Positions 63,913 through 64,000 of a DNA stretch of 64,000 nt are shown one piece after another (the stretch's first letter is position 1; every line of letters starts with the position of its first letter). The notes under the pieces are model-generated. The model made no database searches. It saw nothing but the letters and a program-made list of their open reading frames with translations, and was not told where the DNA came from. Both the position numbers and the translations under genes were made by a program. This stretch comes from an uncultured Cellvibrio sp. GTDB taxonomy: Bacteria > Pseudomonadota > Gammaproteobacteria > Pseudomonadales > Cellvibrionaceae. The stretch is from the NCBI GenBank assembly GCA_946480695.1, contig CAMLKG010000024.1, positions 1 through 64,000 of the forward strand, written 5' to 3'.

Positions 63913-64000
63913 TTAATCTTCATTGTCGTTGAGGATTTTTTCCAGTTCCTCAACACTCATCGCAAACAAACGATGCCGCAATTCGCTTTCGATTTGCGGC
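63913..64000 (-). CDS. C-terminal fragment of an unknown protein
   Basis: The last 28 codons of a minus-strand gene that continues past the right edge. The peptide is IESELRHRLFAMSVEELEKI plus LNDNED and a TAA at 63913-63915. It is helical and acidic. No family is assigned. Confidence 0.55.
   Translation of the reverse strand, partial: PQIESELRHRLFAMSVEELEKILNDNED

Overview
The window looks like the chromosome of a polysaccharide-degrading gammaproteobacterium close to Cellvibrio. The reasons are a GH26 mannanase lipoprotein with a CBM10-like module, a GH18 chitinase with two small chitin-binding modules, long Ser-rich linkers in both enzymes, a complete MSHA-type pilus locus, and many housekeeping genes in typical gammaproteobacterial order (nudJ-mnmA-hflD-purB-roxA, prfB-lysS, alaA/msrB). 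I see no tRNA, rRNA, insertion sequence, prophage, integrase or CRISPR array. Base composition looks even. Species assignment is inference; no search was run.

Layout. 1-3.7 kb, minus strand: the start of a ComFB-like gene, then a trmL-yqcA-fldB-mnmC operon that pairs two wobble-tRNA enzymes with two flavodoxins. 3.9-20.4 kb, plus strand: the MSHA pilus cluster in the order mshI, a PilN-like gene, mshJ, K, L, M, N, E, G, F, A, C, D, O, P, Q. It holds the secretin, the c-di-GMP-type extension ATPase, the platform protein, one major pilin, minor pilins and a 1180-residue MshQ with a PA14 domain. A promoter-like site and a folded leader precede mshA, and a terminator-like hairpin with a T tract lies inside mshC just after mshA. 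20.5-29.2 kb: small housekeeping units (GcvR-like, yheU, rlmM, tusA, a pdxB/NAD-kinase-like/methyltransferase operon, alaA, msrB). 29.4-33.7 kb: the first RND efflux pair. 33.8-44.5 kb: a LamG-type lipoprotein, proS, a HIT protein, an HU protein with a Lys/Ala/Pro tail, a GNAT plus unknown pair, and the roxA-to-nudJ operon. 44.8-49.1 kb: a second RND pair. Neither RND pair has an outer-membrane channel gene or a regulator beside it. 49.2-50.1 kb: mrp/apbC. 50.1-56.4 kb: mannanase, prfB (with its programmed frameshift), lysS and chitinase. LacI-type operator sequences lie upstream of both the mannanase and the chitinase. 56.4-64 kb: a DUF418 membrane protein, an RluA-family pseudouridine synthase, yaeQ, cnoX, a DUF4380-like lipoprotein, ylqF, a SetA-like sugar exporter and a fragment at the right edge.

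How the parts fit. The pilus probably attaches cells to polysaccharide surfaces, and MshE carries both MshEN motifs expected for c-di-GMP control. The mannanase and chitinase then attack two different insoluble polymers, probably under sugar-responsive LacI-type repressors encoded elsewhere. Most convergent gene pairs are separated by strong, often bidirectional hairpin terminators. Start sites were moved from the longest reading frame wherever a ribosome binding site, stop/start overlap or family alignment favoured another start; each such choice is stated in the entry.
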